A stretch of 64,000 bases of DNA. Origin: Cristatella mucedo (Eukaryota > Bryozoa > Phylactolaemata > Cristatellidae). Of the stretch, positions 57,761 to 64,000 are shown piece by piece. Numbering within the stretch: the stretch's first letter is position 1; the number at the start of each line of letters is the position of its first letter. Position numbers and translations under genes: made by a program. Under the pieces are notes generated by a model. The model saw only the letters and a list, made by a program, of their open reading frames with translations, ran no database searches and had not been told where the DNA came from. The stretch lies in the NCBI GenBank assembly GCA_009760855.2, contig WPIO01000008.1, positions 2,341,001 to 2,405,000 on the forward strand, written 5' to 3'.

Positions 57761-59534
57761 GAGTCCTCATCAACAAGAGACGACTGGGGACCGACTCCGG
57801 CTCATATCGTGGATCCAACACCTTCTTAAGATGTAGGCGTTTCTCGTCGAAATCTAAAAGCTTTTTTGTAATAGCTAGGTAAAGCAGGGAAAACCACCCG
57901 AAAGGTTTCAGACAGGTACCGGTTCACTCGGTGACGGTTGGCAATCTCATCTTCCTTCATTTGAGAACTCGGCAAGCAGCGAGACACGTGTGACGTAGTG
58001 CGGTCGAATTAAGAATCGATCAGGTCCATCTCCTCACCGACGACTGCGACTGCCGGTGACCGAGCGGTAGCTGCAGCCAACAGCTGCTGCCACGGCCAAG
58101 GAGGCCACCCGGAGGCCACGGGAGCTTCTCTCGACCCCCCCCCCTCCCCCACAAACACACACCATCCGAAGTGCAGCCGAGGAATGCTGAATGTCACGCA
58201 GGCAGGCAGTGGGACGGTGCTTGTTTACTCACTGTGCCAGCCAGAAACCATTCAAACACCGCCTTTCAGCTTCAACGGGGGGGGGGGGCAGCAACGTTGT
58301 TTGACCTGCAAAATGAGTTACAATTGTTTGGCACATTCCTATTCTGTACGAGGTTTTGGCAGAGCAATGTGGCTGCTACTTTTTCTTATAGCTGGCTTAA
58401 CGGGGTATCATTGTACGTACATACAGTGTTCCCATGAGCTCGCGAGCGAAAAAATAATCCGCGAGAGTCCACCTTTACTCAATGAGAGCGCTAAAAAACC
58501 CAAAGAAACGTCTCGTCGGAATGTAACCATGTTGTTCAACACTCGTGAGTCTGGCAGAGGTCGTGACCAATCGGGGCGTACAGCTTTCAAAGATACAGTA
58601 CAGGAACGAATAGTGACACCATGTCTCTCACTCTCTCCGTCTCTTTCTCTCTATGTATCTATCTACATCTACCTCTCGTATTATCTACATCTACCTCTCT
58701 CATTCCACTCAAATCCGAAGTATTATTGAGACACAGTAATGTTTGATATTAGTGTAGTGGAGCACAGACTGTAGGCGACCATATTAGCCTAGGCATACAG
58801 CCATAAATCGGTCGTCAAGTAAGCATAGACATACTGCCACAATAGCACTGTAAGGATTATTCCACCTGGGTGAAGAGGCAAATTGAAGAGCTGCAATAAC
58901 ATCGGATCACTGCTTTCATCAGGCCCCTGCTTCGTCAGACCTTGCTTCCATCAGATCCCTGCTTCGTCTATCTTTGATTGAAATCGAGGCTCTAATCGCG
59001 AGTCTAGCCAGGCAGTTCTACAGCTCGAGACAGCTTCAATTACGTCATGCTCATAAGCAAAGACTGATGATTAACTGTTGTTGCTCAATTATCAGTTTTG
59101 GCTCTTTCCGGGGTATACCATTACGAGGCAAATGAACTCGCGGCCCCGTGCATCCCTGGCGATGTGCTTTCTGAGCACCGAACTGCCACTAGCCCCCAGC
59201 TGACTGGCAGGCGGTAGCGACCACCGCCTGCTGTCAGCTGGATTTATTCGGCTTACGATTTGCTGAAAATTTCTCCGTGCGAAGCTCCACCACGACGATT
59301 CACACGCAGATGCAGAGCATATTGCCGGGGTTGGTTAGAATTTTTTATTACCTTTAATCAAAGCGATCTTGCAGATGGCGGACATTGGCACACTACTGCC
59401 CAGAAAGACTATTCAATTGGAATGGAGCAGTTGCTCGGTGCTTGCCTTTGGCACCGGAGACCCTCGTTTAACTCTCGCTCCAACGAGACAAGGTTTTTCT
59501 TTTCTCACAGTAAAAAGAGAATAGGTAAAGGGGA
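57761..59534. other. Unassigned region
   Basis: Contains a C9 tract (58134) and a G run (58277) and a pyrimidine-rich stretch at 58620-58710. Open frames are short and lack domains. Confidence 0.45.
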
Positions 59535-59705
59535 TTGAACAGCCTCGTTTACGGCTGTAGCGGACGCAGCAGCAGAACGGGCTATCAACCGGCAATAAAC
59601 CCTGCTTGCAGTCGGCAGTATGTGATTGCCTGCTGCAGGAATCGAACCCGCGACCCGGCACGTGCAGCAGGAGCACTGTACACCTGAGCTAAGACTTTGC
59701 ATCCG
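59535..59705 (-). mobile_element. SINE-I copy
   Basis: The minus strand shows TTAGCTCAGGTG (A-box-like), GGTTCGATTCC (B box), cctgcagcaggcaatc, the TTATTGCC body, taaacgaggctgttcaatc and a short end. It forms an inverted pair with the next copy. Confidence 0.87.
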
Positions 59706-59756
59706 AGCTAAGACAGTTAAAAGCCTCAGGGCTCCATTGGCGCTAAATAAGCCTGG

Positions 59757-59950
59757 CTCTTTGGGCTCGGCCCGTGGGTAAGATGATTTGCCCTTCACGA
59801 GCCAGATTGTCGGTTCTAGTCCTGCAGCAGGCAACTCTTTATTACCCGTTGCAAGAGGGACAGATGGCCGCCAGGGCTTTTCTGCTGCGGTGTAAACGAG
59901 GCTGTCAAATCAGCCGATCTTTGCCGTTGGCTTATTTACCATTAAACCAT
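59757..59950 (+). mobile_element. SINE-I copy
   Basis: The head is diverged, the B box is GGTTCTAGTCC, then cctgcagcaggcaact, ctttattacccgttgcaag and taaacgaggctgtcaaatcagc. It shares the cctgcagcaggcaa variant with its inverted neighbour, so both belong to one subfamily. Confidence 0.87.
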
Positions 59951-60164
59951 AGGACCGGCCCAGACTTGGCTGTCAGTATGAATCACACGACCGTCAAGTT
60001 AGCCTCTCTGCTTTAGGATTATTAACTTCATCAGGCACTATATCCGAAGTCCTTGAATTCCTTTCACGTCATCGAATGTGACGCTAGTAACGAGGGCAGC
60101 CGGTTGCATAAAAACTAGACTATCTCACAAGAGGTAGACGAAAAACTGGTTTAAATGGGTCCTT

Positions 60165-60335
60165 TTCCCTAGCCCAGAGGTAAGGTGCTAGCGCACTCCA
60201 ACACCCAGGTCGTAGGTTCGAGTCCCACAGTGAGCGATCTTTTATTGCCCACAGCAAGCGGTGGCGACAGCCTTTGAGGCTCTTCTGCCGATATTTAAAT
60301 CAGGCTGTCGACTCAGCTGGCCTTTCTGTTCCTGA
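60165..60335 (+). mobile_element. SINE-I copy
   Basis: Head TAGCCCAGAGG, B box GGTTCGAGTCCC, body gagcgatcttttattgcc, and an end ggctgtcgactcagctggcc. Confidence 0.85.
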
Positions 60336-60585
60336 AGCTGTCATTCTCAATTCTACTGCTTACTGCTAAGCCATGCGTTCTAACTAGCTGCGACTAACTA
60401 GCTGCGTTGATCCGTTCCGAAGGCTCGCGAGGCTCGTGACTGAGATTGTTGAGCGACAAATCGGCACCAAGTAGTCGCGAGTGTCACGGTTCGCATCGAT
60501 GCCGTAAGCTGGAGTGCTGGCTCAGAAATTGTCATTAAGTAATTGCTGTGCTGTGGGAAAAACTGTATCGTTCTCCCCTTGATCT

Positions 60586-60700
60586 TTGTACACGACCGTA
60601 CACGTACCTTGTACACGACCGTACACGTACCTTGTACACGACCGTAGGCGTACCTTGTACACGACCGTAGGCGTACCTTGTACACGACCGTAGGCTGGCG
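60586..60700. repeat. 23-bp minisatellite, 5 copies
   Basis: Unit ttgtacacgaccgta followed by cacgtacc or ggcgtacc, at 60586, 60609, 60632, 60655 and 60678. The fifth copy is partial. The first two units carry cac and the next two ggc, giving two sub-variants in blocks. Confidence 0.95.
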
Positions 60701-61385
60701 ATAGCAATGACGGGTCTAAAGGCTGCGAATGACCGCGTATCGCGTGTGCACAAGCGAAGCAGCTTTTCATCCCCCATCATGGCTGCCACGCGGGTATTCC
60801 GGGTGTGGCCTCGCATGGGGAACTTCTCAAGACAGACTGAGTGCTGAGCGCGATGCAGCAGAGTTGATGCAGGTCCAAGTTCAGAGTGCGTTGGAATCCC
60901 CCTCTGCTCGTACGGGTATAGCTTGTACAACTTTTAGTGCGTGCAGACATCTTATGTATTTTTAAAGAAAAAGTTCTGGCCGCAACACGGCCAAGGAAGG
61001 AAGCAGCATAACCCACTTCCGGTTCCGCAGAATGGCTTCAAGCAGAAAGAGTGCTCTCAATGACGGTGCAAAAAGAGAACACAGTCTGCAAAGATTCAAA
61101 TGTTAGCAAACAGTCTGCTTTACAATGTCCGCTTTCCTATGAAGAAAGCTGAGCTCGAGAGTGGACGGCAAGCTTGCAGAGATATAGCAGGTATAGAGAC
61201 TTCAGGTAGGTATAACAGGCTCGTACACGCTTTCTCATAGTGCTCCCGAGTGCTCGCCTTGTTTGGGCCAATGTACAAATAGGGCCGCTTCAGAAGAAAA
61301 ACATTTCGCCTCGAGTACGAATCCACGGAACAAAGCGGTAGACTTTAATGGCCCGCCGAAAGCAGCAACAACAGCCTTCACACAG

Positions 61386-61470
61386 TCCTGAGTGAGAGAG
61401 CAGAGTGAGAGAGAGCAGAGTGAGAGAGAGTCCTGAGTGAGAGTGCTGAGTGAGAGAGCAGAGAGAGTGG
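61386..61470. repeat. GA-rich imperfect minisatellite
   Basis: Alternating units of gagtgagagagca and gagtgagagtcct or gctgagt type. Confidence 0.8.
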
Positions 61471-62861
61471 AAATCGCTGTGATGAAACCACCGATCGCAC
61501 AATTGCAGGACAGATAGCGTCTAATATCGCCAGTGTCGTAACGGAAGAACAGCGCAGTTAGCAGCAGTATGCTTGAACCTCAAATCCCAAAACTTTTTCG
61601 TCTTCCCTCTCTAGACGACTAATACGAATAGCTGATTTATAGCACCTGGGGTGTTGTCTTAGGGCGAGGAGGCCACTGGAAAGGAGAACGCGCCTCAAGA
61701 CGAGACGTCTTCCAGCAGATTTTTTGTTTTCACGTGTGTACTTGTTCATTTTGAGGTAGACATTTTTTTCACGTTGGCGATCCTCACTCAGTTCGAGGGT
61801 GTTCGGCGGACTTATGCAATTTCATGGCTCAATCTCATCACGTTTTCCGACACACTCTTTTAATTTCCCACCCATTTCTTCAATTTAATTAATCCATTTC
61901 TGCCATTTAATTTCTGCAATTTAACTAATATTTGTCACCCAAAGCAAAGAATTGCTCTTTGTTTTGCTTGGAATGAAATTAGTACGATAAAAGGTAGGTG
62001 ACAATGGTTCGCCAGCAAAGGTGTGACAGTTTCTCGGTTAAATCTTGCTCGCTCGGGTCTCTTGTTTAATTGCTGCACGCTCCACAGCAGTTCCGATTAG
62101 CCATTGCAGCCTTGACATTGTAGCATTGACGCGGGCGGAGCTGTTTCCCCTTCCACCTCCCACACCCACCTTCAATATCGACCACTGAGCTCGGTGACTG
62201 TCAGCCCCCCAGCTTCTGGACGCATTACCTTTGCTCGTGACCTTCTGCACGTGACAATCCATGATGCGAAAGTTAAGATGCATTTAAGATTGACACCGAT
62301 TGCGGCAAACGACCGACTTTGAGGCTGCAGAGAGGGTGTACGGTTATATCATTCGCGACTTACGAGTTGTCAAAGACGAGCGAGACTGCTGGGAATCATG
62401 AGGGCCGCTGCCACGATCTCCTCCCAAGCTGAAGAGCGACCCATCTGTGCTGGCAGGTCGTGCTCAGCTCGAGAATCTCCTGAGCTGAACGCTACCACGG
62501 ACATGTACGTAGCTATTTGCATACCACCTGGAATGTGTGCATAATGCGTGGACATAGTGTTTGTCCTTGAAGTCCCGTTTTTCGCACCTCTAGAATCAGT
62601 GGTTTGCTGAGAACTCTGTCGCTAAAAAATGTCTGTCCGCTTCAAGATAGAATCTTGAATCGCGAACTGGGCGCATTCTCGGAATTCTCGGCCCCTGCAA
62701 TTGCAATCAGAGGGACGAGACTTTTTTTCCACGAGATGGGGGCAAGTGCAACAAAACGAGGACTGGTTTGTCTTTTAAGAACTTCTGCTCAAATTCGCAT
62801 CGCTCGCGCTATTGGAATTTGGCTGCCACACATGGATTGAAGCTAGCCATGTCTCTACCTA

Positions 62862-62940
62862 ATCAAAATAATAATAATAATAAATTTGATATAGCACCCT
62901 CAGAGAACTCAATCTCTTTCTAGGCACTTTACATTTGCTG
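62862..62940 (-). mobile_element. LINE-A 3' tail (A18), older subfamily
   Basis: AAT tail, gatatagcaccctcag, the hairpin and CAGCAAATG on the minus strand, then a break. Extremely 5'-truncated. Confidence 0.85.
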
Positions 62941-63054
62941 ACCATGTCCAGCGGAATACGCCAGACTTGCAGTCGTTGTTTCAGGCAGAGCTTTAGTCCA
63001 GGAGCTGCTTTCGGACTAAAACAAAGTAATGAATGTATAAACAATGTTTAATCT

Positions 63055-63990
63055 TGTGATTCTTAATTGGTCGCTTGTATAGAGACCTGAGAGAACTGAA
63101 TCTCTATACGGGCGCTCTGCAGTAGATCGCAAGACAAGCACTGACCGTGGGTTAATACTTGTCTTTATATGCACGGTATCAAGCTTAGCCCAGCCTGCAA
63201 CGCCGAACAGGTGTCTTGCTTAGACCAGAATGCAAGCACTTTGGAATGCACCTGGACCCATTGCTCAGTGAGCTAGTAGCATGCAGCGAATCATGCACCG
63301 CTGGCCATGGAAAGCGCACAGGAACAAAAAACAAGAGCACAGGGCAGGGGGCGGCGAAAGGACGGCTGAGCGGAGCATGTGCTCTTTAGCTGAGACTTAA
63401 ATGATGCAGTCATTGCAGGTGGTGACAGAAGCCGGAAACGAGTTCCAGACTTTCTAACCATACAAACCGAGGGCCCGACGATTACCAAAAGATTACAGAT
63501 CAGTACGAGAAGCGGAGAGACGGCTGGAAGGCGATGAGCATGCGATGCGAGAGCACGTGACTACACGCGTGTGAGAGCACGTGACTGGAGGAGCAAGTCG
63601 TATTGTCGGGCCAGTTCAAGCTAGCGATTGAAGCTACCTGCAGACCCGACAGGAGAGCGGATCCTGAAGTCTGACTGCATGCTAATAGGGACCCTGCGAC
63701 GATCAGACAGAAGCGGTGCGGCATGCGCTGAGTGGCAAATGGCGCCGACGCGGCTCGATGTACTCGATAGACGCAAGAGTAGACGGTGAGCCGTTCGAGT
63801 TTTGCATCAGATGCAGACGACTAAGGGCACAAGCCGAGAGTCCTGAATAAAGAGAATCTGCAGCAATATAGGCACGACTTCCCAAATGCCTGAGCTAATT
63901 TTGCTGTCGTACTCTTGTATGAGCAGGCCCAGACTTGAGAGAAATATGAACATATTTGTATATTAAACAAAATACTAGATATCTTTCTGG
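63055..63990 (-). mobile_element. LINE-D copy (L2-like), 3' part, at window edge
   Basis: The minus strand ends in GCGCCCGTATAGAGATTCAG and TTCTCTCAGGTCTCTATAC. Inside are decayed ORF2 C-terminal codons corresponding to SRLHLMQNSNGS and ASFKSQLKSTCSAQ (compare SRLDFC..LVQNS and [13 protein letters not shown] in LINE-A). The last 20 bases before the edge (ctttctgggcactttgca) look like another LINE-A-type hairpin half, so a further element may start there. Confidence 0.7.
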
Positions 63991-64000
63991 GCACTTTGCA

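Larger units (their letters stand above)
60336..62861. other. Unassigned region
   Basis: Apart from the 23-bp minisatellite and GA-rich repeat listed separately, no gene, splice chain or transposon is recognised. Confidence 0.45.

Overview
This window is eukaryotic DNA from a metazoan, almost certainly an invertebrate. The evidence is GT/AG introns with matching phases, long CT, GT and CTAT microsatellites, many 5'-truncated non-LTR retrotransposons (LINEs) and at least two tRNA-derived SINE families. There is no bacterial or viral gene organisation. The species cannot be fixed from the sequence. Most open frames here are microsatellite or transposon translations.

Two host genes are supported, both on the + strand. 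(1) The last three coding exons of an ANKRD54-like ankyrin-repeat gene (265-336, 4336-4529, 6554-6757) join in consistent phase; the 5' part lies left of the window. (2) A large multi-exon gene (start 21784, stop 46078) encodes an N-terminal PH domain (three exons), a long low-complexity region rich in Ala, Ser, Pro and Gln with scattered tyrosine motifs, and two C-terminal PDZ-like domains. Twelve exons are proposed; eleven have both boundaries set and chain in phase. The right edge of the fifth and its join to the sixth are unresolved. The layout suggests a signalling docking or scaffold protein of the Gab/Dok/IRS kind carrying PDZ modules. I do not recognise a named orthologue.

The rest is mostly transposable elements. 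LINE-A (CR1/L2-like) has about 18 pieces with (ATT)n tails and a conserved 3' hairpin; two copies keep a 431-codon uninterrupted RT frame. LINE-B has an APE endonuclease, an RT and ATTAC-type pentamer tails. LINE-C is one dead RT fragment. LINE-D is an L2-like family whose tail resembles that of SINE-II. SINE-I and SINE-II both have recognisable A and B boxes. Several nested insertions can be read directly, two with target-site duplications.

Layout: 1-7200 ANKRD54 3' part with LINE and SINE insertions in its introns; 7600-14040 LINE cluster including a LINE-A nested in LINE-B; 14040-20000 degenerate repeats and unassigned GC-rich DNA; 20000-21783 repeats and putative promoter; 21784-46078 PH/PDZ gene with repeat-filled introns; 46079-50300 its probable 3' UTR (very long GT tract) and unassigned DNA; 50309-57760 dense LINE cluster; 57760-64000 mostly unassigned, with SINEs, a 23-bp minisatellite and a LINE-D copy at the right edge.
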